Shown here: positions 8,160-16,465 of the stretch, piece after piece
How the letters are laid out: the number at the start of each line of letters is the position of its first letter
How positions within the stretch are numbered: position 1 is the stretch's first letter
Origin: Chloroflexota bacterium
GTDB lineage: Bacteria; Chloroflexota; Anaerolineae; Anaerolineales; Villigracilaceae
Length of the DNA stretch: 64,000 bases
Reading direction: 5' to 3'
Assembly (NCBI GenBank): GCA_013388685.1
Contig: JACAET010000045.1
Location: 53,634-117,633, forward strand
Position numbers and translations under genes: made by a program
Notes under the pieces: model-generated
The model's input: the letters and a program-made list of their open reading frames with translations, nothing else
Database searches by the model: none
Told to the model about the DNA's origin: nothing

Positions 8160-10673
8160 TTACGGTTGCAGACACGGCGGAATGGAATCGCTCAAGCCGT
8201 CCGGGTTTTGCGTTGCGCCGTTCTCGTCGTAGATCTTCACGAACCGGATTTCGGGGAATTGTTTAAGGGTAAGGGTCAACAGATTGGCGATGGTGTAGGT
8301 TTGACCGGCGCGGTCGCATGTCCCTTCGAGGTGGAGACGGGCAATTCCATCGCGGATTTCGATTCTGTCGTAACCGGTGAAGCCGTTATAGAGCGCGACC
8401 CAGCCGTATTGGAATCGCTCCTGCGAACCGGGACCCTTGAAGTATTGATCCAGCGCCGCCCCCACCGGATTGTTCGAAGGCGCCCAGCGGATGCCCTTCC
8501 GTTCAAAGGGAGGCAGGTTGTTATCGTAACGGTATTTGCTCACAAAGTACACGTTGATCTGTTTATATAAGGGCGTTGCGGTGGGTTTGGGGGTGCGGGT
8601 GGAGGTGGGCGTGCGCGAAGGAGTGAACGTGAGCGTGGGCGTGCGCGTGGGCGACGGCGTGCGGGTCGGCGTCTGTGTGCGGGATGGCGTGGGCGTGGGG
8701 ATTTTGTAATCGTACAGGCAGGAGGGTTCGGAATCGGACAATCCGGCGGGCGATTGGGTAACGCCGTTCTCGTCGTAGACCTTGACGAATTGCACTTCAG
8801 GGAATTGTTTGAGATTCAAGTTAATAAGGTCGGCGATGTTGAAATCCCTGCCTTCGGAGGTGCAAACGCCTTTGAGGTAAACGTGGGCAACGCCGCCGCG
8901 CAATTCGAATTGACTGTAGCCTGTGAACCCGTTATACACCCCGATCCAGCCATAGGAATAGAGTTCGGTCGCGCCGGGACCTTTGAAGTACGCGTCCAAC
9001 ACCGAGGTGTACTTTGCGTTGGAGCGCACATACCGCGACCCTGCCCGTTCGATGGGCGGCAGGTTCGCGGTATACCGCGCGCGGCTGGCAAAATAGAGTT
9101 TCACCAGATAGTAGTCCGGCGTGACGGTGGGGCGACGTGTGCTGGTGGCAGTTCGTGTCGGCGTGACAGAGGGGGTACGCGTGGAGGTTGGGGTATTGCT
9201 CGGTGTGCGGGTGGCAGTGGGAGTACGGGTAATCGTCGGCGTGCGCGTGGGCGACGGCGTGGGGGTGACGGTTGGAGTCAATGTGTGCGTGGAGGTGCGC
9301 GTGACGGTCGGCGTACGCGTGATCGTCGGGGTCGAGGTCTTGGTGGCGGTGGAGGTGACGGTGGGGGTTGCCGAAGGCGTTACCGTTACCGGTACGGGGG
9401 GCGTCGGGGGTATATCCGCTTGAAGGACGAACCGGACGGCATCCGCGCCGAGGAAGAGGTTGGCGGCGTTGGACGGTTCGTCCTGGGTCTGATTCGAGAG
9501 TTCGACATATTCGCCTCCCGCGCCCGTGAAGTTGTATTTGCCCGCATACACCCAGCCATCGGTGACGTAGTACACGTTCGGGAAAACCGCCTGGTTGAGG
9601 ACGATCTGGTCGCTTTTGCCCGCGTGGCGGATGGTGTAGACCGCGCCTTCGCTGGTGGCGCGGATGGCAGGGATGCGGATATAAACCGCATAAAGCCCGT
9701 TTGGAACGCCTTGAGGGAACGCCCAGCGTCCCGAACAGGTCGCCGAAGCCGTGCGCGGCGTGACGTAACTCATGCTCCCGTTCTGCGCGCTCCCCGCGCT
9801 GGTCTGCGCCCAACAACCGTCGGGGGTTTCGTCGAATTCGAGTGAACCGTCGTCCACGATGATGCCGCCGGAGGGGCGGGGCGGAAAATCGAGGGGATCG
9901 CCGGAGGGGTAGATTGGAGCGCCATAGTAGGCGAGGGCAGGGAAGGCAACCCAGAGCGACTCTTTCTGCTGGGGCGCCCAGGGGCTGAAGCCGCTGCCCT
10001 TCCAGCCGTAGGGGTCCACCGATTTGCCGGCGGGGTCGCGGACGAGGAAGTGCAGGTGCGGACCAGAGGAGTTGCCGGTGGTTCCGCTGATGCCCAACAC
10101 TTCGCCATGCGGGATGAAGGTGCAGCCGGGCGTGGAACATGCCTGCACTGCGACGGAACTCATGTGTCCATAGTAGGTGTTGTAGCCGTTGGGGTGGCGC
10201 AGGCGGACGTACATGCCGAGGTTGATTTTGTGGTTTTGCGGGTCCCACCAGCCGGCATAGACGACCTGGTTCGCGTCGGCGGCGGCATAGACGGGGCGGT
10301 AGGAGATGCCGTAGTCCACGCCGTCGTGACCGTCGTAATAGACCCAGTCGCCGAGGCTGTAGGACCAGTATCCGCCGCTGCCGGCGTTGCATACGCCGCT
10401 TTGCGGGGGAGGCGTGCCCGGCGGCGGGGGGACGGGGCAGTTGCGGTTTGCCACGTCGCCGGTGTAGGCAAGGACTTTGTTATCGTAGGTATAGTTTGGG
10501 GAGGCATGATCGAAGATGGATTCTTGTGAGGCAAAGCCCGGATAGGGCGGATAGAGGAACGGCGCGATCACCTGAGGCGGCGCAGGGGTACGGTCTGCAG
10601 AGGCGGCGCTGGCTCCCAGCAGGGCGGTGCAGAAAAGGAAAGCAACGAAGAGGTTCCTGGCGGTGCGCGTCAC
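8160..10673 (-). CDS. secreted M23 peptidase with golvesin-like and two GerMN-like domains
   Basis: 837 residues, GTG start at 10673 with AGGTG ten bases upstream. Order: signal peptide (1-26), M23 LytM-type peptidase (about 110-225) with the zinc motifs H116-x3-D120 and H206-L-H208, a golvesin-C/xanthan-lyase-like beta domain (about 265-415), a long Thr-Pro linker (about 425-520), a GerMN-like domain (about 525-645), a shorter Thr-Pro linker, and a second GerMN-like domain (about 700-837). The two GerMN copies are near-duplicates ('LKQFPEVQFVKVYDENG' and 'LKQFPEIRFVKIYDENG'). Zinc ligands are intact, so active cleavage of peptidoglycan or another peptide is plausible. The organism's group is not known for sporulation, so GerMN here is taken as a structural or binding module. 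It follows two lipoprotein genes on the same strand with a 10-base gap. Confidence 0.88.
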   Translation of the reverse strand: MTRTARNLFVAFLFCTALLGASAASADRTPAPPQVIAPFLYPPYPGFASQESIFDHASPNYTYDNKVLAYTGDVANRNCPVPPPPGTPPPQSGVCNAGSGGYWSYSLGDWVYYDGHDGVDYGISYRPVYAAADANQVVYAGWWDPQNHKINLGMYVRLRHPNGYNTYYGHMSSVAVQACSTPGCTFIPHGEVLGISGTTGNSSGPHLHFLVRDPAGKSVDPYGWKGSGFSPWAPQQKESLWVAFPALAYYGAPIYPSGDPLDFPPRPSGGIIVDDGSLEFDETPDGCWAQTSAGSAQNGSMSYVTPRTASATCSGRWAFPQGVPNGLYAVYIRIPAIRATSEGAVYTIRHAGKSDQIVLNQAVFPNVYYVTDGWVYAGKYNFTGAGGEYVELSNQTQDEPSNAANLFLGADAVRFVLQADIPPTPPVPVTVTPSATPTVTSTATKTSTPTITRTPTVTRTSTHTLTPTVTPTPSPTRTPTITRTPTATRTPSNTPTSTRTPSVTPTRTATSTRRPTVTPDYYLVKLYFASRARYTANLPPIERAGSRYVRSNAKYTSVLDAYFKGPGATELYSYGWIGVYNGFTGYSQFELRGGVAHVYLKGVCTSEGRDFNIADLINLNLKQFPEVQFVKVYDENGVTQSPAGLSDSEPSCLYDYKIPTPTPSRTQTPTRTPSPTRTPTLTFTPSRTPTSTRTPKPTATPLYKQINVYFVSKYRYDNNLPPFERKGIRWAPSNNPVGAALDQYFKGPGSQERFQYGWVALYNGFTGYDRIEIRDGIARLHLEGTCDRAGQTYTIANLLTLTLKQFPEIRFVKIYDENGATQNPDGLSDSIPPCLQP
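9120..9412. repeat. low-complexity Thr-Pro coding repeat
   Basis: About 290 bases of near-repeating 'gtgcgcgtgacggtcggcgt'-like units (minus strand codes for TPT/TRTP/TVTP units). It is the linker between the golvesin-like and first GerMN-like domains of the M23 protein. A shorter copy lies at about 8575-8700. Such linkers are flexible, surface-exposed and slippage-prone. Confidence 0.85.
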
Positions 10674-10683
10674 GAGGATTCAC

Positions 10684-11349
10684 CTAAGGCGTGGGAGTGG
10701 CTCGGAAAGAGGGAACAGACTGCAGCGTGGTCAGAACCGTTTCGGCGTCTGCCAGGCATGGGTCTGCCTGTGCTTCGAAGGAAACTTGAAAGGCGGTGAG
10801 GATTTTGCCGTCGCCGCCGGTGTAGGTGACGAATTTTTTCACACCGTTTTCGTAGGTGGTGCCAACGTAAAAGGTGACCGTTTTGGTGTACAAAATATCC
10901 TGTTCGACGGAGACGTTGAGGGGCAGCCCGCGCCCCGAGGTGACGGAGATGACGCAATAGGGGATGGCGCGGTGGGCAAGGGCGGGGAAACCGAACGGGT
11001 CTTCGGTGAGCGCCCAGGTTTCGGGGTTATACAACACACGGAAGACGTAACCGGGCTGGGAGTCGCCGGGGTAGGTGGGGACTCCGTCCCAGGCAAGCAG
11101 GGCGGGGGCGTTGGGAATCTCGGTTGGCAGTTCGAGCGGCGGCAGGGGTGTTTCGGTGGGGGTGGGTAGAGGGGTTGGCGTGAGCGTCGGGGAGGAGGTG
11201 GGGGTTTCGGGCAGGAACAGCTGGAGGGTGGGTTCGGGTGTTGCCTGCTCCGAGGTGGGCGCAGAGGGTTCTTCGGTGGCGGCAGGAGCACCGCCGCACG
11301 AAGCGATGACCAGCGAGAGAAGGAGGAGGAACAGGACTCGGCGAACCAT
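10684..11349 (-). CDS. lipoprotein with Thr-Pro spacer, function unknown
   Basis: 221 residues. The N-terminus is a lipoprotein signal ('LLSLVIASC'), followed by a Thr/Pro/Glu spacer to about residue 70. A compact globular domain of about 140 residues follows, with 'GYVFRVLYNPETWALTEDPFG' and 'NVSVEQDILYTKTVTFYV', which resembles the beta-rich surface lipoproteins common in Anaerolineae but no named family I can identify. ATG at 11349, six bases downstream of the preceding gene's stop (11356), so it is the second gene of a lipoprotein pair and is followed after 10 bases by the M23 gene. Confidence 0.75.
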   Translation of the reverse strand: MVRRVLFLLLLSLVIASCGGAPAATEEPSAPTSEQATPEPTLQLFLPETPTSSPTLTPTPLPTPTETPLPPLELPTEIPNAPALLAWDGVPTYPGDSQPGYVFRVLYNPETWALTEDPFGFPALAHRAIPYCVISVTSGRGLPLNVSVEQDILYTKTVTFYVGTTYENGVKKFVTYTGGDGKILTAFQVSFEAQADPCLADAETVLTTLQSVPSFRATPTP

Positions 11350-11355
11350 TTGGAC

Positions 11356-12426
11356 TCACTTCCGCATCCATACGGGACAGCAGGCTGATTCAGTCTCGAG
11401 GGGCTTGACCTCACCTGAAGCCAGGTCCGCAATGGATACGCTCATTCTACCATTTGTGACTACGTTGAACGCCAGAGTGTTCCCGTCTGGCGACCAGTGC
11501 GGGGTTTCGGTGCGGCTGTTTTCGAAGTGAGTGATTTGAGTCAACTCACCGCTTTCGACTTCGATGATGTAGATATTGCTGATCAATGCTTCGTTCGACT
11601 GGTTAGCGGCTTCATCGTGGGGGTTCTCACGGACGACGAAGGCAATGCGCGTGCCATCGGGAGACCAGTTTGCGGCGTAGCCGTGACCGCTGTCGGCATC
11701 GGCGAGTTTACGGGCATTTGTGCCGTCGGCATCCATGACCCACAACTCCCCCATTGTGAAGGGTATTTGCGTATCGGTGGTTTTGAGGAAGGCGATTTGT
11801 TTTCCATCCGGCGACCAGCGCGCGAATGAAATGTAGTTGTATGGATCGGCGTAGAGGGATTGGAGGGCGTGTCCATCGCGGCGGGCGAGGAAGAGTTCGC
11901 TGCCGTAGCCGAGTCCGCGGGAGAGGGTGAAGGTGAAGTCACGGCTGTCGGGTTTTGCGGCGAGGTCGTAAGTAAATTCGGGGATGGGTAGAACTTCCTG
12001 TCTGCCATCCACATAGACGCGCAGGATGCGGGGGCTGCCGAGCGAGTCCACTTTGAGGTAAGCGGCGCGCCCGTCGCTCTGCCAGGCGAGGAAGTGGCTG
12101 TCGGCGTCTGTGACGGGTTGGGTGGTGGAGGCAGTTTCGAGGTCGAGGAGGAGAACCGTCTGCCCGCTGGGGCAGTTCAGTTCGATGAGGAGGAACGATC
12201 CGAGCGGGGCGGGGAAGAGGTCGAACAGTCCGCAGCGGGGAGGGAGGGGAAAGGGGAATTCGATGAGGGGGTGGTCATCTTCGGACAATTCGACGAGCGA
12301 GACAGGCGAAAAACGAAAAAAGTACAGCGAAGTTTGAGGAGCAGGCAAGGGTGTGGGCACACAAGAGAGGGGAAAGAAGAAGGAAAAGAGCAGTAAGCAG
12401 TGAATAGCCATCCGTTTGCGACGCAT
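11356..12426 (-). CDS. lipoprotein with TolB-like (PD40) beta-propeller
   Basis: About 356 residues. A lipoprotein signal ('FSFFFPLSC') is followed by a propeller built of PD40 repeats: 'ARWSPDGKQIAFLKT', 'ANWSPDGTRIAFVVR' and 'PHWSPDGNTLAFNVV', each with the WSPDGxxIAF signature. This is the TolB/WD40-like family, usually a periplasmic or surface protein-binding scaffold. The start is uncertain. ATG 12426 gives the best signal peptide; 12411 (ATG) and about 12444 (ATG, with AAGGA upstream) are alternatives. TATAAT lies only seven bases before 12426, so a leaderless transcript is possible. First gene of the 12.4-8.2 kb minus-strand group. Confidence 0.82.
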   Translation of the reverse strand: MRRKRMAIHCLLLFSFFFPLSCVPTPLPAPQTSLYFFRFSPVSLVELSEDDHPLIEFPFPLPPRCGLFDLFPAPLGSFLLIELNCPSGQTVLLLDLETASTTQPVTDADSHFLAWQSDGRAAYLKVDSLGSPRILRVYVDGRQEVLPIPEFTYDLAAKPDSRDFTFTLSRGLGYGSELFLARRDGHALQSLYADPYNYISFARWSPDGKQIAFLKTTDTQIPFTMGELWVMDADGTNARKLADADSGHGYAANWSPDGTRIAFVVRENPHDEAANQSNEALISNIYIIEVESGELTQITHFENSRTETPHWSPDGNTLAFNVVTNGRMSVSIADLASGEVKPLETESACCPVWMRK

Positions 12427-12453
12427 GGGGAGGATTATAATCATCAAGCACAA

Positions 12454-12530
12454 GTCCTTGCGAGGAGCGTCGTTTGCGACGAAGTAATCTTTCGCCAACC
12501 GGGGGATTGCTTCGCTTCACCCGCAATGAC
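12454..12530. repeat. palindromic repeat, 'GTCATTGCGAGG' family, copy 1
   Basis: Starts GTCCTTGCGAGGAGCG and ends CCGCAATGAC, the approximate inverse. The interior also folds back ('gacgaagtaatctt' against 'gattgcttcgctt'). Same family as 16039-16123. It sits between the divergent PD40 lipoprotein and surE genes, so it may contribute to their promoter region. Confidence 0.75.
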
Positions 12531-12576
12531 ATTCGCAATCGTCAATCCAAAATCTGAAATCGAAAATCGGAGTCTC

Positions 12577-13341
12577 ATGCACATACTCGTAACCAATGAC
12601 GACGGCGTGACTGCGCCCGGCCTGCTCGCCCTGGCGCAGGAGATGCGCAAACTGGGCAAAGTGACCGTCTTTGCGCCGGACCGAAACTGGTCGGCTTCGG
12701 GACATGTGAAGACGATGGACCGCCCTCTGCGGGTGCGGGAAACGGTTCTAGCTGACGGGACGCCTGCTTTCGCATCGGACGGCGCGCCCTCCGATTGTGT
12801 CGCCATTCCTCTGCTGGGCTTTATCGAGGAGGATGTTGATCTCGTGGTTTCGGGCATCAACCCGAACGCCAACCTGGGTCACGATGTGACATACTCCGGC
12901 ACGGTCACAGCGGCAATGGAAGCGGTCATTGCGGGGGTGAAGGGCATTGCCGTCTCGCTCAATTCGCCGGAGGGGCACAAGGGTCCGCTGGATTATTCGA
13001 CAGCGGCGATTGTGGCGCGGCGGGTGGCGGAACGGGTCATTGCAAATGGGTTGCCCGAAGGAGTGGTGTTGAACGTGAACGTGCCGTATTTGAAGGAAAA
13101 CGAACTGGCGGGGTACATGATTACGCGGCAGGGACTGCGCGTGTACCGCGACGCGCTGGATGCGCGGGTGGATCCGCGCGGCAAGCCGTATTTCTGGATC
13201 GGCGGCGAAGCGCCCACCGGCGTGTTCGAAAACGGTACCGATTTCGGCGCGCTGGAGGATGGGTACGTATCCATTACGCCCCTGCAACTGGACCTGACCC
13301 ATTACAAGGCAATGGAGGCATTGAGGAAGTGGAAGTTCTAA
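12577..13341 (+). CDS. surE: 5'/3'-nucleotidase SurE
   Basis: 254 residues, the usual size for SurE. SurE dephosphorylates nucleoside 5'- and 3'-monophosphates in the cytoplasm using a divalent metal. The metal-binding motif 'TNDDG' (residues 6-10, D8 and D9) is at the N-terminus, followed by 'VFAPDRNWSASGH' and 'SDGAPSDCV', all family hallmarks. The Asn ligand lies in 'SGINPNANLG'. The start at 12577 is fixed by the motif and by GGAG seven bases upstream; the longer frame upstream is non-coding repeat sequence. It heads a run of plus-strand genes, each separated by palindromic repeats, so operon structure is doubtful. Confidence 0.95.
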   Translation: MHILVTNDDGVTAPGLLALAQEMRKLGKVTVFAPDRNWSASGHVKTMDRPLRVRETVLADGTPAFASDGAPSDCVAIPLLGFIEEDVDLVVSGINPNANLGHDVTYSGTVTAAMEAVIAGVKGIAVSLNSPEGHKGPLDYSTAAIVARRVAERVIANGLPEGVVLNVNVPYLKENELAGYMITRQGLRVYRDALDARVDPRGKPYFWIGGEAPTGVFENGTDFGALEDGYVSITPLQLDLTHYKAMEALRKWKF

Positions 13342-13349
13342 ATTCATAA

Positions 13350-13414
13350 ACCACAAAGGAGACGAAGGGGCACAAAGAAAAAAACCTTTGTGTTCCTTTG
13401 TGACCCTTCGTGGT
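13350..13414. repeat. palindromic repeat, 'accacaaaggagacgaagg' family
   Basis: Two long imperfect inverted arms (13350-13377 and about 13386-13414, 'ctttgtgttcctttgtgac...cgtggt') around an A-rich loop, directly after the surE stop. It would form a hairpin in RNA of either strand. Related in sequence style to 13944-14007 and the half copy at about 19303-19335. Confidence 0.75.
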
Positions 13415-13442
13415 AAAAAAGTCTTAGGGGTCGGGAGGGAAC

Positions 13443-13946
13443 ATGGATGTTTCAAAATTTACACTGAAGCAGTTGAATACCCTGCGAAGGGTGTTCCATG
13501 CCATGAACCATTTCATGGTGTGGATGTGGAAGATGGGATGGGGAAAGGCGATGAATGGGTGGCCCGCCGGGCTTGGGCGGATCATGGTCATCCAACACCG
13601 CGGACGCAAAAGCGGAAAAGAATATCTCACGCCAGTCAATTACGCGGTTGTTGACGGAGAAATCTATTGCACCGCGGGATTTGGCTCCATCTCGGATTGG
13701 TATAAGAATATCATGGCGAATCCAGAGATCGAAGTGTGGCTCCCCGAAGGGAAACAACAAGCACGCGCGGAGGATATTTCCGATTCGCCGAAGCGGTTAT
13801 TCCTATTGAGGCAGGTTCTCATCGCCTCAGGGTTTGCTGCTCCGATGTTTGGGATTGAACCAAAGAAAGTGAACGATGAGCAGTTGAATGTCGTCTCGAA
13901 AGAATATCGTCTGGTTCATTTTATAATGGATAAAGAAAATCGTTAA
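13443..13946 (+). CDS. Ddn-like deazaflavin (F420)-dependent nitroreductase family protein
   Basis: 167 residues, with GGGAGGGAAC before the ATG. Core motifs of the DUF385/Ddn family are present: 'IQHRGRKSGKEYLTPVNY' (residues about 50-67), 'GSISDWYKNIMANPEIEVWL' (about 81-100), both in the split beta-barrel. Family members bind F420 or related flavins and reduce quinones, nitro compounds or aflatoxin-like substrates; many are simply quinone reductases. F420 genes are not in the window, so the cofactor is inferred from family only. No signal peptide. Flanked on both sides by palindromic repeats. Confidence 0.88.
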   Translation: MDVSKFTLKQLNTLRRVFHAMNHFMVWMWKMGWGKAMNGWPAGLGRIMVIQHRGRKSGKEYLTPVNYAVVDGEIYCTAGFGSISDWYKNIMANPEIEVWLPEGKQQARAEDISDSPKRLFLLRQVLIASGFAAPMFGIEPKKVNDEQLNVVSKEYRLVHFIMDKENR

Positions 13947-14007
13947 CCACGGAGTCACGAAGACACGGGGTTTTAAATTTCTCTGTGTCTCTGTGTCTCA
14001 GTGGTTA
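13944..14007. repeat. palindromic repeat, 'taaccacggagtcacgaagacac' family
   Basis: Left arm 'taaccacggagtcacgaagacacgg' and right arm 'ctctgtgtctctgtgtctcagtggtta' are imperfect inverse copies around an AT-rich loop. It overlaps the stop codon region of the Ddn-like gene and the possible GTG start (14001) of the ASCH gene, which argues for the later ATG. Confidence 0.75.
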
Positions 14008-14021
14008 GCGTGGACAAAACT

Positions 14022-14489
14022 ATGACCAAAGAAATCATCAAAGCCTACTGGCAAAAGTTCCTATCCACCCTCCCAGCGGACTCTCCATACCATTCCAAAA
14101 GTTGTATTTCTGAGGGCTGGGGTGACAGTCCCAAAATGGCGGATGAACTCGGTGGCTTGATCGCACAGGGAACCAAAACGGGAACCTGCTCCGCGCTTTG
14201 GGAGTGGGAAGCAGAAGGGAATCCGATCCCCGAGGTGGGATTGGTCACTGTTGTTTTGGATGGTAAAGGTGACCCGCTTTGCATCGTCGAGACCACGGAA
14301 GTGACCATCCGCAAGTACAATGAAGTAGATGTCGATTTCGCCCGTGCCGAAGGCGAAGGGGATTTGTCTCTGGAATATTGGCGTGAGGCACATAAAAATT
14401 TCTTCTCGCGCACGCTTCCAAAGATCGGAAAAGAATTTTCAGAAGAGATGTCTTTGGTTTGTGAACGGTTTAGGGTGATTTACAAATAA
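14022..14489 (+). CDS. ASCH-domain protein
   Basis: 155 residues from the ATG at 14022. A GTG at 14001 in frame lies inside a palindromic repeat and is rejected as the start. The sequence matches the ASCH family (PUA-like fold): 'GWGDSPKMADELGGLIAQGTKTGTCS', 'LVTVVLDGKGDPLCIVETTEV' and 'EYWREAHKNFF'. ASCH proteins bind RNA or modified nucleosides and some hydrolyse N4-acetylcytidine; no substrate can be assigned here. No obvious Shine-Dalgarno precedes the ATG. Cytoplasmic, single domain, 28 bases before the next gene. Confidence 0.85.
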   Translation: MTKEIIKAYWQKFLSTLPADSPYHSKSCISEGWGDSPKMADELGGLIAQGTKTGTCSALWEWEAEGNPIPEVGLVTVVLDGKGDPLCIVETTEVTIRKYNEVDVDFARAEGEGDLSLEYWREAHKNFFSRTLPKIGKEFSEEMSLVCERFRVIYK

Positions 14490-14516
14490 TGCTGCAAGAA
14501 CTTGACCTGAGTCGAA

Positions 14517-14948
14517 GTGAAAAGCCGTAGAAAAATCCTACTGACAGTCTTCATAGTTATTGTATTTGCCTGTGCCTTGATGGTTTGGGCTGATACTTCA
14601 CAAGCCGTGGCCGATTACAAGTGGATACATAGTCGTGACACAGAAGGCGAATTGGTTACAGCCTTTGTCACTGCACTTCGAATCAATCATCCTGCTGCCT
14701 ATGAAATGATCGATCCAAGTTTGAAACCTCGTCTAGATGAATGGATGAACACACATCCACCTAGAAAATGTGCCAGTGAACCTTATATTTTTTTAAGTGG
14801 AGATCTGACACGTGCCAATGGTGAAAAACTAGGCTGGAGTGTCGTCTTTGGTTGTGAGGGTGAGAGGTATGGAGATGTGTCTTTCAAAATTGACGGTATT
14901 TTCATTAAAGACATGAAGGCAATCAATTGGGGGGAAGTGAGACGATGA
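14517..14948 (+). CDS. small secreted or membrane-anchored hypothetical protein
   Basis: 143 residues with a GTG start. The N-terminus 'MKSRRKILLTVFIVIVFACALMVWA' is a signal or anchor segment with an internal 'VFAC'. The remainder contains 'AAYEMIDPSLKPRLDEWMNTHP', which resembles short DUF4878-like lumenal domains only loosely. There are two further Cys residues that could pair. It is AT-richer than its neighbours. I do not recognise a family. It follows the ASCH gene by 27 bases and could be co-transcribed with it. Confidence 0.6.
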   Translation: MKSRRKILLTVFIVIVFACALMVWADTSQAVADYKWIHSRDTEGELVTAFVTALRINHPAAYEMIDPSLKPRLDEWMNTHPPRKCASEPYIFLSGDLTRANGEKLGWSVVFGCEGERYGDVSFKIDGIFIKDMKAINWGEVRR

Positions 14949-15044
14949 ATAAGACTGACCGAATGCAATCAGCCAACGTGGTAATTTTCTAGTGATATTC
15001 TAGTATGAAAATTTGTAAAATACTTCTTGAAAGGTAAAACAACA

Positions 15045-16037
15045 ATGCCCTACCTCGCCTCAGAGGCACGTTACGACACCATGACCTACCACCGCGTCGG
15101 CAAAAGCGGACTCAAACTTCCCGCCATCTCGCTTGGATGGTGGTACAACTTCGGCGGCGTGGACAGACTCGAGAACGGACGCGCCATTGCACGCCGCGCC
15201 TTCGACCTCGGCGTCACGCACTTCGACCTCGCCAACAACTATGGTCCGCCGCCCGGCTCCGCCGAAGAAACGTTCGGCACGCTCCTCAAACAGGACTTCC
15301 ATCCCTACCGCGACGAACTCATCATCTCCACCAAGGCGGGCTACGACATGTGGCCCGGTCCGTACGGCGAATGGGGCTCGCGCAAATACCTGCTCGCCAG
15401 CCTCGACCAGTCCCTCAAACGCATGGGGCTCGACTATGTGGACATCTTCTACAGTCACCGCCCCGACCCCAACACCCCGCTCGAAGAGACCATGGGCGCG
15501 CTCGATACCGCCGTCCGCCAGGGTAAAGCCCTCTATGTCGGCATCTCCAGCTACAGTCCCGAAATGACACGGGAAGCCGCGCGCATCCTGCGCGGGATGG
15601 GGACTCCGCTGCTCATCCATCAGCCGTCCTACAATATGTTCGATCGTTGGATAGAGAATGGGCTGTTGGACGTGCTATCCGACGAGGGCATCGGGTGCAT
15701 CGTCTTCTCGCCTCTCGCGCAGGGACAGTTGACCGACCGCTACCTGGGCGGAATCCCGGCTGACGCCCGCGCCAGCAAAACCGAACGCGTCTGGCTCACA
15801 CCCGATGAAGTCAAAGCGAACCTGCCCAAAGTGCAACGCCTCAACGAACTTGCCCAACAGCGCGGACAATCCCTCGCCCAAATGGCCATCGCGTGGACGT
15901 TGCGAAATCCCACTGTCGCCTCCTCGCTCATCGGCGCCAGCAGCGTCAAACAACTGGAAGACAACCTCGCCGCGTTGAACAATTTGAAGTTCAGCGTAGA
16001 GGAGTTGGGTAGAATTGAAGAGATACTAAGAAGTTAA
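15045..16037 (+). CDS. aldo/keto reductase (YghZ/Kvbeta-like)
   Basis: 330 residues, one (beta/alpha)8 domain. NADPH-dependent reduction of aldehydes is the family reaction. Visible motifs: 'FDLANNYGPPPGSAEE' with the catalytic Asp and Tyr, 'LIISTKAGYDMW' with the catalytic Lys, 'YVDIFYSHRPDPNTPLEETM' with the active-site His, and C-terminal 'TVASSLIGASSVKQLEDN' for nucleotide binding. The 'YHRVGKSGLKLPAISLGWW' start and the length fit the L-glyceraldehyde-3-phosphate reductase (YghZ/GpR) subgroup. ATG 15045 is chosen over the upstream TTG (15027) because AAAGGT lies nine bases before it. Cytoplasmic; no operon partner evident. Confidence 0.92.
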   Translation: MPYLASEARYDTMTYHRVGKSGLKLPAISLGWWYNFGGVDRLENGRAIARRAFDLGVTHFDLANNYGPPPGSAEETFGTLLKQDFHPYRDELIISTKAGYDMWPGPYGEWGSRKYLLASLDQSLKRMGLDYVDIFYSHRPDPNTPLEETMGALDTAVRQGKALYVGISSYSPEMTREAARILRGMGTPLLIHQPSYNMFDRWIENGLLDVLSDEGIGCIVFSPLAQGQLTDRYLGGIPADARASKTERVWLTPDEVKANLPKVQRLNELAQQRGQSLAQMAIAWTLRNPTVASSLIGASSVKQLEDNLAALNNLKFSVEELGRIEEILRS

Positions 16038-16038
16038 C

Positions 16039-16123
16039 GTCATTGCGAGGAGGGCGAAGCCCGACGAAGCAATCTCCCCGCCAAAGAGAGAATTGCTTCG
16101 CCCCATTCGGGGCTCGCAATGAC
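16039..16123. repeat. palindromic repeat, 'GTCATTGCGAGG' family, copy 2
   Basis: Perfect 11-bp terminal inverted repeats (GTCATTGCGAG at 16039 and CTCGCAATGAC ending 16123) with further internal fold-back. It begins two bases after the aldo/keto reductase stop and ends just before the ribosome site of the next gene. Related copy at 12454-12530. Confidence 0.85.
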
Positions 16124-16134
16124 AGGAGATTATC

Positions 16135-16416
16135 ATGGGCTTCCTCAAAAAACTCTTCAGCAGTGACCCTGGCCGACCCGAGAAACGCTACTACACCTTT
16201 CAAGTCAAATGCAATCGCTGCGGCGAGATCCTCGAAGGGCGCGTGGACCTCGACAACGACCTCAGCCTCAACGACGAAGGCAACGGCTACCTCGTCCGTA
16301 AGGGGTTGATCGGCGCAAACCGCTGTTTCCAGCAAATCGAGGTGGAATTAACCTTCGACTCGTCGCGTCAATTACAAGAGAAAACCATCACAGGCGGAGA
16401 ATTCGCCGGTCCGTAA
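16135..16416 (+). CDS. small zinc-ribbon-like protein
   Basis: 93 residues, start supported by ACAGGAGA. A 'CNRCGEIL' pair of cysteines (about residues 25-28) and a later single Cys ('GANRCFQQ', about 62) suggest half of a zinc ribbon or a metal site completed by dimerisation. The rest is beta-rich with no membrane segment. Proteins like this are widespread in Chloroflexota without known function. It lies between a palindromic repeat and the alkyltransferase-like gene (49-base gap), with which it may be co-transcribed. Confidence 0.75.
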   Translation: MGFLKKLFSSDPGRPEKRYYTFQVKCNRCGEILEGRVDLDNDLSLNDEGNGYLVRKGLIGANRCFQQIEVELTFDSSRQLQEKTITGGEFAGP

Positions 16417-16465
16417 TTCTCCAATCGCTCATCTCCCATTCCCAATCCCTCGATTACCACTCCCC

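Noticed and set aside
9120..9412. Regularly spaced repeats that might suggest a CRISPR array
   Set aside because: The units have no unique spacers, are in coding frame and encode Thr-Pro linkers.
8754..9845. 363-codon plus-strand open frame and a Val/Gly-repeat frame at 9121-9423
   Set aside because: Both are antisense to the M23 protein; the repeats are the mirror of its Thr-Pro linker.
12454..16123. Palindromic elements considered as tRNA or riboswitch structures
   Set aside because: They fold as single long hairpins, recur in several copies and lack tRNA or riboswitch landmarks.
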